From: Pseudoxanthomonas sp. CF125
GTDB lineage: Bacteria > Pseudomonadota > Gammaproteobacteria > Xanthomonadales > Xanthomonadaceae
Length of the DNA: 64,000 nt
Direction: 5' to 3'
Assembly: GCF_900104085.1 (NCBI RefSeq)
Contig: NZ_FNLD01000003.1
Span: forward strand, 617,001 to 681,000
Position numbers and translations under genes: made by a program
Notes under the pieces: model-generated
What the model saw: only the letters and a program-made list of their open reading frames with translations
The model's database searches: none
Told to the model about the DNA's origin: nothing
In this document: positions 16,778 to 23,486 of the stretch, in pieces
Numbering within the stretch: the stretch's first letter is position 1
Layout: each line of letters starts with the position of its first letter

Positions 16778-17881
16778 TCATGCGGGAAGTCTCGCTTCGA
16801 TGCGCAATCCGCCGTGCGGCGCGACGCTTGCCTGGAAATCGCCCCGCGAGGCCTCCACGCGTTCGCGCATCCCGGCCATGCCGTTGCCTTCCCGGAGGGC
16901 GCCTTTCACCACGCCGTCATCCTCGATCCGCAGCATTACTCCATCGCCTTCGCGCAAGATTTCCACGGACACGCGGTTTGCGCCCGCATGGCGCGCCGCA
17001 TTGGTCAGCGATTCCTGCACCAGGCGCAAAAGGGTCTCGGCCTGGGCGGGGTCGGTCACCTGCACGTCGCCGTCGATACGCAGGTCCATGCGCAGTTTGG
17101 GCAGCGGCGCGGCCAGCGCGCGCAATGCGGTTTCCAGGTCCAGGCCGCGGCTGTCGCGCAAGGCCTGCACCACGTTGCGGATGTCGGTCAGCAGTTCGCT
17201 GGAGAGCTGTTGCGCAAGGTGGATCTCCTGGCGCTGGGAGAACGCCGGATCCGACGCCAGCGCACGCAGGTTGAGGTGTATCGCGGTCAGCTTGTGTCCG
17301 GCCACATCGTGCAGTTCGCGCGCCATGCGCAGGCGTTCGGCATCGCGCGCGCTGTCGGCCAGCAGCGCGCGGGTGGCCAGCAGGTCGGCGTTGACCAGCG
17401 CAAGCCGGTCGCGCGTGCGCTCGGCATTGCTCGCGTAATGGCCCACCAGCAAGGCGAACGCCTGGAAGCCGGCATAGATCAGCACCATCAAGGACGGCGA
17501 GGAAAAGCCGGCGTCGCGCAGCAGCAGATAGAACAGCACGTCGACCACCGCCATGGCCAGCAGCGTCGCGCGCAACGACCAGACCATGCTCAGCTGCGCG
17601 GCCAACACCACCAGTAATACGGGTGTGGTGCCCGTGCGCGGCGCCAGCCATACCAATGCCAGCGCGCTCGCGGCGATGACCGCCAGCAACGCATTCACTT
17701 GCCGGGGCCCGAGCTGCGGCAGGTCGCAGCTCAGGCTGGCCACCAGGAACACCACCATCAGGCTCCAGCACAGAACCAGGCTTTGCGGCTCCGCATCGCG
17801 CAGGGAAAGGCCGACCGCCAGCCAGGTCAGCAGCAGGGCCAGGTTAAGGGGTTGCAGCAGGTGGCGGAGCAGTGCGCGCAT
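16778..17881 (-). CDS. Sensor histidine kinase, NarL partner type
   Basis: A 367-residue membrane histidine kinase. The frame is open upstream to 18304, but that extension overlaps the divergent gene at 18035 and reads as nonsense; the ATG at 17881 gives MRALLRHLLQ followed by about six hydrophobic helices (residues 12-150). A short linker leads to a HisKA_3 dimerisation domain with the phospho-acceptor His191 (ARELHDVAGHKLTAIHLNL) and an HATPase domain with LRLVQESLTNAARHAGAN. The sensed signal is unknown; the membrane-embedded sensor has no large periplasmic loop. It pairs with the response regulator 10 bases downstream. Confidence 0.88.
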   Translation of the reverse strand: MRALLRHLLQPLNLALLLTWLAVGLSLRDAEPQSLVLCWSLMVVFLVASLSCDLPQLGPRQVNALLAVIAASALALVWLAPRTGTTPVLLVVLAAQLSMVWSLRATLLAMAVVDVLFYLLLRDAGFSSPSLMVLIYAGFQAFALLVGHYASNAERTRDRLALVNADLLATRALLADSARDAERLRMARELHDVAGHKLTAIHLNLRALASDPAFSQRQEIHLAQQLSSELLTDIRNVVQALRDSRGLDLETALRALAAPLPKLRMDLRIDGDVQVTDPAQAETLLRLVQESLTNAARHAGANRVSVEILREGDGVMLRIEDDGVVKGALREGNGMAGMRERVEASRGDFQASVAPHGGLRIEARLPA

Positions 17882-18034
17882 GCCGGCATGCTGCGGGGTG
17901 GCCGCGGCGTTGGCAATGCATCCGCCGCCGAAAGTGACTTCCGGCACTGCGCAGTGGTGACTGCCGGCAGCTGATCGGTGTCGGTCCGCTGCGCACACTG
18001 GCCCCGTCATCCACCACAGCACAGGACTTCGCCA
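17882..18034. promoter_or_regulatory. Divergent promoter region, kinase / DUF2141
   Basis: A 153-base gap between the start of the two-component pair (leftward) and the DUF2141-carotenoid oxygenase operon (rightward). Promoters for both must lie here. No clear -35/-10 pair or operator was recognised by eye; the region is GC-rich with an ATCGGTGTCGGTCCG segment. Confidence 0.45.
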
Positions 18035-18466
18035 ATGAACCGCACCGCCGCCTTCCGTATCGCCCCGCTCGCATTGATCGCCGCGCTGTCGAGCGCCAGC
18101 GCGCTCGCCGGCGACCTCACCGTAAAACTGCACGGCATCCGTGCCCAGACCGGCCTGGTCAAGGTGGCCGTGGTCGATTCGCAGGAAGCATGGGACGGCA
18201 AGGCCGCCCCGGTGCAGGCCGACGGCGTTCCCGCGCAGGGCGAGGAGGCCAGCTTCACTTTCAAGGATCTCAAGCCCGGCAACTACGCAGTGATGATCAC
18301 CCACGACGAAAACGGCAACGGCAAGATGGATACCAACGTCATGGGCATGCCATTGGAAGGCTACGGCTTCAGCAACAACCCGCAGGTGATGCGCAAGCCG
18401 ACCTGGGACGAAGCCCGCTTCCAGGTCACCGCTACCGGCGCGGCCATCGACGTCGACCTGCGCTGA
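18035..18466 (+). CDS. Secreted DUF2141 domain protein
   Basis: A 143-residue exported protein: signal peptide MNRTAAFRIAPLALIAALSS followed by cleavage near ASALAGD, then a DUF2141 domain (LTVKLHGIRAQTGLVKVAVV, FTFKDLKPGNYAVMITHDEN, GNGKMDTNVMGMPLEGYGFS). The conserved DENGNGKMDTN stretch looks like a metal-binding loop. DUF2141 proteins are beta-sandwich periplasmic proteins often found next to carotenoid or lipid-modifying genes, with no settled function. The start at 18035 is preferred over the frame opening at 17978 because of the signal peptide. The carotenoid oxygenase gene starts 40 bases downstream, so they are probably co-transcribed. Confidence 0.85.
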   Translation: MNRTAAFRIAPLALIAALSSASALAGDLTVKLHGIRAQTGLVKVAVVDSQEAWDGKAAPVQADGVPAQGEEASFTFKDLKPGNYAVMITHDENGNGKMDTNVMGMPLEGYGFSNNPQVMRKPTWDEARFQVTATGAAIDVDLR

Positions 18467-18506
18467 AACGCATCCGCATCAAGCGCACCACATCAGGAGC
18501 ATCGCC

Positions 18507-20036
18507 ATGAGCACCACCGGTAACAGCCGCCGTCGTTTCCTGCGCAACCTGCTTTCCGGCGCCACGGTCATGGCGCTGGCCCCGACGCTGCTGCACGGCC
18601 AGGACGCAGCGGCCGGCGACGCCGCCGAGTTCGCGCGCGGCCTGCGCGAGCATCCGTGGATGGCGGGTTGGAAAAGCGCGACCGCCGAGTCGCTGGGCCC
18701 GACCACCGTGCAGATCGAAGGGCGGCTGCCCGAAGGTTTCGCGGGCACGCTCTACCGCAACGGACCGGCCTGGACCGAACGCGCCGGCTTCCGCTACGAA
18801 CACTGGTTCGATGGCGACGGCATGGTGCACGGCTGGCGTTTCGACGGCGGCCAGCTGACCCATCGCGGACGCATGGTCGCCACGCCCAAGTTCACCCGCG
18901 AACAGAAAGCCGGACGCTTCCTGTATCCGGCAGCCGGCACGCGCATCCCCGATTCGCAGCCGGTGCGCAACAACGACGACGCCAATACCGCCAACACTTC
19001 GGTGATGACGCTCGATGGCCGCTTGTTCGCCTTGTGCGAAGCGGGTTCGGCCTTCGAGCTGGATCCCGACCAGCTGACCACGCTGGGGCCGGTGACCTGG
19101 CGTCCGGACCTGGCCAGCATTCCGTTCTCCGCGCATCCGCTGATCGATCGCGATGGCTCGGCCTGGAATTTCGGCGCGGTCAGCCTGATGGGCGGTTCGG
19201 GCCTGGTGATCTGGCACGTGGGCGCGGACGGCAAGCTGATTTCGGCCGACATGCTGGATACGCCGATACGCGGCTATCTGCACAGCTTCGCCATGACCGA
19301 CAAGCATCTGGTGTTCGCCCTGATTCCGTTCCGCTATCTGGAAGGCGAAGGCGCGTTCTTCGAACGCCTGCGCTTCCAGCCCGAGCAGTCGCTGCGCGTG
19401 GCGGTGGTGCCGAAGGATGCGCCGACGCAAGCGCAGTGGTTCGAGGCCGAGTTCGCCGCCATCTATCATTTCGGCGATGCCTACGAGCGCAACGGCGAGA
19501 TCGTGATGCGCGCCGTACAGCACCTCGACATCGAAGAGGCGCGCTCGCCGATGCAGGCCGCGATGAAAGGGCATGCGGAGGTGGAGGGCGGCAAGGGCAG
19601 ACTGCGCGAACTGCGCCTGGGCCTGCGCGACGGTAAGGCGCGCTGGCAGGACATCGGCGTGGAAGGTATCGAGTTTCCGCTGTTCGATCCGCGCACGCGT
19701 GGCGACCGTGCAGCGCGCCTGTACGCGCCCACCAACGAAGGCGTCCGCACCGCGCCCTATTTCAATGCGGTCGCTTCCTACGATGTCGAACGCGGCCGCC
19801 GGCGCGTGCACAACTACGGCGAATCGGTGTTGGCGGAGGAGCATGTGTTCGTGCCGCGCCCCGGCAGCGCGCGTGCCGGCGACGGCTGGCTGGTGGGTAC
19901 GCTGCTGGACAGCGCGCGCGGCCGCAGCGGCATCGCGGTGCTGGATGCGCGGCGCGTGGAAGACGGACCGCTGGCGCAAGCATGGCTGCCTTACACCGTG
20001 CCATTGGGTTTCCACGGCCATTTCGCCGCGCGCTGA
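18507..20036 (+). CDS. Tat-exported carotenoid oxygenase family protein
   Basis: A 509-residue member of the carotenoid cleavage oxygenase / RPE65 family, non-haem iron enzymes that split carotenoids or related polyenes and stilbenes with O2. The N-terminus has a twin-arginine signal (SRRRFLRNLLSGATVMALAP). The beta-propeller begins at GPTTVQIEGRLPEGFAGTLY, with RNGPAWTE and HWFDGDGMVHGWRF typical of the family. Candidate iron-ligand histidines are in SIPFSAHPLID, YLHSFAMTDKHLVF, AIYHFGDAYE and the C-terminal GFHGHF. Export to the periplasm is unusual for carotenoid oxygenases and limits the possible substrates. Two strong hairpins separate it from the next gene. Confidence 0.88.
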   Translation: MSTTGNSRRRFLRNLLSGATVMALAPTLLHGQDAAAGDAAEFARGLREHPWMAGWKSATAESLGPTTVQIEGRLPEGFAGTLYRNGPAWTERAGFRYEHWFDGDGMVHGWRFDGGQLTHRGRMVATPKFTREQKAGRFLYPAAGTRIPDSQPVRNNDDANTANTSVMTLDGRLFALCEAGSAFELDPDQLTTLGPVTWRPDLASIPFSAHPLIDRDGSAWNFGAVSLMGGSGLVIWHVGADGKLISADMLDTPIRGYLHSFAMTDKHLVFALIPFRYLEGEGAFFERLRFQPEQSLRVAVVPKDAPTQAQWFEAEFAAIYHFGDAYERNGEIVMRAVQHLDIEEARSPMQAAMKGHAEVEGGKGRLRELRLGLRDGKARWQDIGVEGIEFPLFDPRTRGDRAARLYAPTNEGVRTAPYFNAVASYDVERGRRRVHNYGESVLAEEHVFVPRPGSARAGDGWLVGTLLDSARGRSGIAVLDARRVEDGPLAQAWLPYTVPLGFHGHFAAR

Positions 20037-20070
20037 GGACGGCCTTCAGGAAATCCGGAAGAGCGGATCT

Positions 20071-20098
20071 CCAGGCGGACCGCGCAAGGTCCGCCTGG
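20071..20098 (+). promoter_or_regulatory. Intercistronic stem-loop 1
   Basis: A perfect 11-bp stem (CCAGGCGGACC with GGTCCGCCTGG) and 6-base loop follow the carotenoid oxygenase stop by 34 bases. No T-run follows, so it is more likely an mRNA-stabilising or processing element than a simple terminator. Confidence 0.5.
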
Positions 20099-20105
20099 AC
20101 CGGGA

Positions 20106-20129
20106 CTGCTGACAACACGCTGTCAGCAG
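20106..20129 (+). promoter_or_regulatory. Intercistronic stem-loop 2
   Basis: A perfect 9-bp stem (CTGCTGACA with TGTCAGCAG) around a 6-base loop, 7 bases after stem-loop 1 and 29 bases before the next start codon. Together the two hairpins could set the relative amounts of the upstream and downstream messages. Confidence 0.5.
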
Positions 20130-20158
20130 CGGGCGCACAGACTGGCCATCTCCCAGCT

Positions 20159-20770
20159 ATGGCGATACCCATGGATCCGCAACGCCGACTGATCACTGCC
20201 GCCTGTCTCGGCGGCACCGCCGCCACACTGTTGGCCGATGCCCTTGCCCAGACGGGCGGCGTCGCAGGCCACGCGCCCGCAGAGGTCCCGTCTCCCGACG
20301 GGAGCCACGACGGCCGCCACGATTTCGATTTCTTCCACGGCCGCTGGCATCTGCACAACCGGCGCCTGAAAACCTGGCTCGCTGATTCCGACGAGTGGGT
20401 CGAATTCGAGGGCCGCCTGCATTGCCAGTCCCTGCTCGACGGCATTGGCAATATCGATGAAGTCGTCGCCGATTTCGGAGAAGGCATCCACGGGCTCAGC
20501 CTGCGCCTGTACGACCCGGCGGCGCGGCGATGGAGCGATTACTGGGCCACCAAGCGCAGCGGCGTGCTCGGGCCACCGGTGATCGGTGCTTTCGACGGAG
20601 GGATCGGCACATTCTTCGGCGAGGACGAATTTGAAGGTCGTCCGGTGCGGATCCGCGCGATCTGGTCGCAGCCCGCCGCAAACGAAGTGCATTGGGAACA
20701 GGCCTTCTCCATCGATCGCGGCAAGACCTGGGAAACCAACTGGACCATGCGCATGACGAGGCAGAACTGA
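20159..20770 (+). CDS. Exported unnamed-family protein A1
   Basis: A 203-residue protein, start ATG at 20159 (an ATG at 20171 is also possible). The N-terminus LITAACLGGTAATLLADALA looks like a signal or lipid-free anchor. The rest begins GRHDFDFFHGRWHLHNRRLK and contains LLDGIGNIDEV, LRLYDPAARRWSDYWATKRS, GPPVIGAFDGGIGTFFG and EQAFSIDRGKTWETNWTMRM. The product at 21951 has the same block order and is a clear paralog. The pattern (a short beta-rich domain with many aromatic residues) resembles a calycin-like binding protein, but no named family was recognised. It is followed by a NIPSNAP gene 3 bases downstream. Confidence 0.72.
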   Translation: MAIPMDPQRRLITAACLGGTAATLLADALAQTGGVAGHAPAEVPSPDGSHDGRHDFDFFHGRWHLHNRRLKTWLADSDEWVEFEGRLHCQSLLDGIGNIDEVVADFGEGIHGLSLRLYDPAARRWSDYWATKRSGVLGPPVIGAFDGGIGTFFGEDEFEGRPVRIRAIWSQPAANEVHWEQAFSIDRGKTWETNWTMRMTRQN

Positions 20771-20773
20771 CTC

Positions 20774-21127
20774 ATGAGCAGATTCGTCGAAATACGCTCC
20801 TACACGCTCAAGCCGGGCACGCGCGAAGAGTTCGACCGCATCGCCTCGCAACAGGCCATTCCGATGCTGCGGCGCTGGGCCGTTGATGTGGTGACGCACG
20901 GACCGTCGCCGCACGACGACGATTCCTATTATCTGATCCGCGCCTACGCCAGTCTCGCCGACCGCCAGCAGAGCCAGGACGCCTTCTACGGCAGCCAGGA
21001 ATGGAAGGACGGTCCGCGTGCGGCGATCCTGGCGCTAATCGAAAACTTCACTTCCATCGTGCTCGAACTGGAGCCGACGACGGTCGAAGCATTGCGGGTC
21101 GCGCCATCGCGCGGAGCATCGGCATGA
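20774..21127 (+). CDS. NIPSNAP family protein B1
   Basis: A 117-residue cytoplasmic-looking protein of the NIPSNAP family, a dimeric alpha-beta barrel fold. It starts MSRFVEIRSYTLKPGTREEF, the usual opening strand and helix, and contains YYLIRAYASLADRQQSQDAF and FYGSQEWKDGPR. Family members are poorly understood; some relate to monooxygenase-like or stress-linked proteins. The ATG is 3 bases after the stop of protein A1 and the stop overlaps the next start as ATGA, so translation is coupled across the cluster. Confidence 0.82.
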   Translation: MSRFVEIRSYTLKPGTREEFDRIASQQAIPMLRRWAVDVVTHGPSPHDDDSYYLIRAYASLADRQQSQDAFYGSQEWKDGPRAAILALIENFTSIVLELEPTTVEALRVAPSRGASA

Positions 21128-21954
21128 AGACGACAAGATTGCGGCTGGCATTGTTGCTGGGTGCTTGTCTGAGTTCCGCCGCCGCCGCCGCGCACGCGAA
21201 CGATACCGAGGAAACAGGAGCCCGATCCATGCAAACGACCGCGACTTGCTGCGCAGTGCTTGAGTTGCGCCAGTACACGCTCAAGCCCGGACAGCGCGAG
21301 GTCCTGATCGGTTTGTTCGACGAAAAGTTCGTCGCCGGCCAGGAAGACGCCGGCATGACCATTGTCGGCCAGTTCCGCGATCTGGATGCGCCGGACCGTT
21401 TCGTCTGGTTGCGCGGCTTCGCCGGCATGCCGCAACGCAAGCGGGCGCTGGAAACTTTCTACGGCGGGCCGGTGTGGCAAGGCAACCGCATCACCGCCAA
21501 CGGCACCATGATCGATTCGGACAATGTGCTGCTGCTGCGGCCAGCCACGGTGACCTCCGGATTCGCTTTGCAGGGACTGGCGCGCGACCGGCGTCCTGCG
21601 GGCTTGGTGGTGGCGTACCTGCACTATCTGCAGCGGCCTGCGAGTGCGTCCATGGTGGGGGACATGGAGTGGCGTCTGCGTTCGGCCTTGCAGTCTTCCG
21701 GCGCGCAACTGCAGGCGGTGCTGGTCAGCGAACATAGCGAAAACACATTCCTGGCCTTGCCGGTGCGGCTGGGCGAGGAAGTGCTGGTGTGGGTGGCGGG
21801 TTTCGCCGACCAGGCTGCCTACGATGCGCAGCGCGTCGCGCTCGAAGAAATCGCGTCCGTTCTCCAACCTCTGCAATCCGTGCCGGCCGAACGCCTGCAT
21901 CTGTCGCCCACTGCCGGATCCCTGTTGCGCGGCATGCAGGAGACGCAGCCATGA
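21124..21954 (+). CDS. Exported NIPSNAP family protein B2
   Basis: A 276-residue protein. The start at 21124 overlaps the preceding stop as ATGA and gives a signal peptide (MKTTRLRLALLLGACLSSAA). Frame openings further upstream are ignored. The mature part has a NIPSNAP-like domain (AVLELRQYTLKPGQREVLIG, then FVWLRGFAGMPQRKRALETF and FYGGPVWQGNR). The C-terminal half resembles a second, more divergent barrel unit (VVAYLHYLQRPASASM, FLALPVRLGEEVLVWVAGFA), so it may be a fused tandem NIPSNAP. Export of a NIPSNAP protein is unusual. It overlaps the next start by 4 bases. Confidence 0.78.
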   Translation: MKTTRLRLALLLGACLSSAAAAAHANDTEETGARSMQTTATCCAVLELRQYTLKPGQREVLIGLFDEKFVAGQEDAGMTIVGQFRDLDAPDRFVWLRGFAGMPQRKRALETFYGGPVWQGNRITANGTMIDSDNVLLLRPATVTSGFALQGLARDRRPAGLVVAYLHYLQRPASASMVGDMEWRLRSALQSSGAQLQAVLVSEHSENTFLALPVRLGEEVLVWVAGFADQAAYDAQRVALEEIASVLQPLQSVPAERLHLSPTAGSLLRGMQETQP

Positions 21955-22454
21955 CATCGCCTTCCCCGATCGCGTCGCCTTCGGAAAACGACGGACGCCA
22001 CGACTTCGATTTCTACTACGGCCAATGGAAGGTGCGTAACGAGCGCCTGAAAAAGCGCCTGGCCGGCAGCGACGAATGGGAAACCTTCGAGGCCACGCAA
22101 AGCTGCCGGCCGCTGCTCGACGGTATCGGCAACTTGGACGACTTCGTCACCGGATGGAGCGGCGGGTTCCGCGGCATGACCTTGCGACTGTTCGACCTGC
22201 AGGCCAGGCAATGGCGCATCTACTGGGCCAGCAATCGCAGCGGCGTGTTGGAACCGCCGGTGATGGGACGATTCGAAGGCGGCGTCGGCACCTTTTACGG
22301 ACGCGATACCCACGAAGGCGTACCGGTGCTGGCGCGTTTCCTCTGGTCTGACATCGCCGCCGATTCGGCGCACTGGCAGCAGGCCTTTTCCACCGACGAA
22401 GGCGCAAGCTGGGAAACCAACTGGCACATGTGGATGACGCGGATCGCCGGATGA
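21951..22454 (+). CDS. Unnamed-family protein A2, cytoplasmic paralog of A1
   Basis: A 167-residue protein that starts in the ATGA overlap with the preceding gene. It lacks the N-terminal hydrophobic stretch of A1. Blocks shared with A1 are GRHDFDFYYGQWKVRNERLK, LLDGIGNLDDF, LRLFDLQARQWRIYWASNRS, EPPVMGRFEGGVGTFYGR and QQAFSTDEGASWETNWHMWM. So A1 (exported) and A2 (cytoplasmic) bracket B1 (cytoplasmic) and B2 (exported), giving one copy of each family per compartment. The family has no name known to me. The predicted small beta barrel could bind a hydrophobic ligand, perhaps an apocarotenoid, but this is inference. Confidence 0.74.
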   Translation: MTSPSPIASPSENDGRHDFDFYYGQWKVRNERLKKRLAGSDEWETFEATQSCRPLLDGIGNLDDFVTGWSGGFRGMTLRLFDLQARQWRIYWASNRSGVLEPPVMGRFEGGVGTFYGRDTHEGVPVLARFLWSDIAADSAHWQQAFSTDEGASWETNWHMWMTRIAG

Positions 22455-22493
22455 GCCTTTGATCCGGGCGCCGCGGCGCGCCATGATGGCCGC

Positions 22494-23186
22494 ATGCGCC
22501 GCGCCGACCGCCTGTTCCTGATCATCCACGCCCTGCGCGGCCGCCGTTCGGCGATGACCGCGCAGCAACTGGCCGGAACCCTGCATGTCTCCCTGCGCAC
22601 CATCTATCGCGACGTCGCCGATCTGCAGCTGTCCGGGGTGCCGATCGAAGGCGAGGCCGGGATCGGCTACGTGCTGCGCAAGGGTTCGGACATCCCGCCG
22701 CTGATGTTCAACGCCGACGAACTGGAAGCGCTGGTGGTGGGCACGCGTTTCGTGCGCGCCTTCGGCGGCGAGCGCCTGGGGGTGAGCGCCAGCGCGGCAT
22801 TGTTGAAGATCGAGGCGGTGCTGCCACCGGAGTTGCGCGAGCGTTCGCGCCGCACCCGCATCTACGCGCCTGAGCTGGACAACCGCATCGAGGCCAGCGG
22901 CATGATCGATCGCCTGCATGCGGCGGTGGAAGCGCGCCAGGTGCTGCGTCTGCAATACCGCGACCCGTCCGGCAGCGAAACCACGCGCGAAGTGGAGCCG
23001 CTGTGTTTGAGTTTCTGGGGCGGCAGTTGGACGCTGGGTGCGTGGTGCCGATTGCGCGGGGATTTCCGTAATTTCAGGCCGGACCGGATAGTCGTTTTGG
23101 AGGCGACTGGCGAAGCGTTCGTCGAGAGCGCCGGGCGGGATCTGGACGCTTACTTGCGGGCAGTGGGCAATACGCCGCAAGGCTGA
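22494..23186 (+). CDS. YafY-type HTH-WYL transcriptional regulator
   Basis: A 230-residue regulator with an N-terminal HTH_11 domain (RRADRLFLIIHALRGRRSAM, then LHVSLRTIYRDVADLQLSGV) and a C-terminal WYL domain (LDNRIEASGMIDRLHAAVEA, LRLQYRDPSGSETTREVEPL, FWGGSWTLGAWCRLRGDFRN). WYL domains bind small ligands or nucleic-acid fragments and switch the DNA-binding part. It follows the A1-B1-B2-A2 block by 40 bases on the same strand and probably controls it, possibly in answer to the cluster's substrate or product. Proteins of this kind are also found near phage-defence loci, but no defence gene is visible here. Confidence 0.88.
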   Translation: MRRADRLFLIIHALRGRRSAMTAQQLAGTLHVSLRTIYRDVADLQLSGVPIEGEAGIGYVLRKGSDIPPLMFNADELEALVVGTRFVRAFGGERLGVSASAALLKIEAVLPPELRERSRRTRIYAPELDNRIEASGMIDRLHAAVEARQVLRLQYRDPSGSETTREVEPLCLSFWGGSWTLGAWCRLRGDFRNFRPDRIVVLEATGEAFVESAGRDLDAYLRAVGNTPQG

Positions 23187-23212
23187 AGCGTAGTCCCGGT
23201 CCTCGAATCGCC

Positions 23213-23232
23213 GTCCCCGCGAAGGCGGGGAC
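23213..23232. repeat. Hairpin GTCCCCGC/GCGGGGAC
   Basis: An 8-bp perfect stem with GAAG loop follows the WYL regulator by 26 bases. It is a truncated member of the common intergenic palindromes of this window and may also act as a terminator. Confidence 0.5.
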
Positions 23233-23294
23233 CCAGTGGCTTTGCTTTCAGCGCCAAGAGCGTGGTTCGACAAGCTGCCCACGAGCGGCCCGAG

Positions 23295-23453
23295 GTAGGT
23301 CGGGGTTACACCCCCCGACACCAAGCTCGCGCGCTGCGCGACGCGGGAATTCTCCGCAACGTTGACCTTGGGCCGGGTCTCTCTCCGGTTAGGTCACGGT
23401 GGCGCCTCGACAACGAATTCTCGCGTGCGTCGGGGGCGTAGCCCCGACCTACG
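23295..23453. repeat. Degenerate GTAGGTCGGGG inverted pair
   Basis: Left arm 23295-23319 (GTAGGTCGGGGTTACACC, imperfect) and right arm 23428-23453 (identical to the right arm at 6497) enclose about 108 bases. It occupies most of the 300-base gap between the convergent WYL regulator and receptor genes; the gap holds no other recognised feature. Confidence 0.75.
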
Positions 23454-23486
23454 ACACTCTGCGCCAACGGCGTCCGCAAATAGCCA

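Noticed and set aside
16778..18304. Kinase start far upstream at 18304
   Set aside because: The extension overlaps the divergent DUF2141 gene and does not look like protein; the ATG at 17881 gives proper membrane helices.
18432..20021. A 529-codon frame on the minus strand opposite the carotenoid oxygenase
   Set aside because: Low-complexity antisense frame without domain features; the plus-strand gene has clear family motifs.
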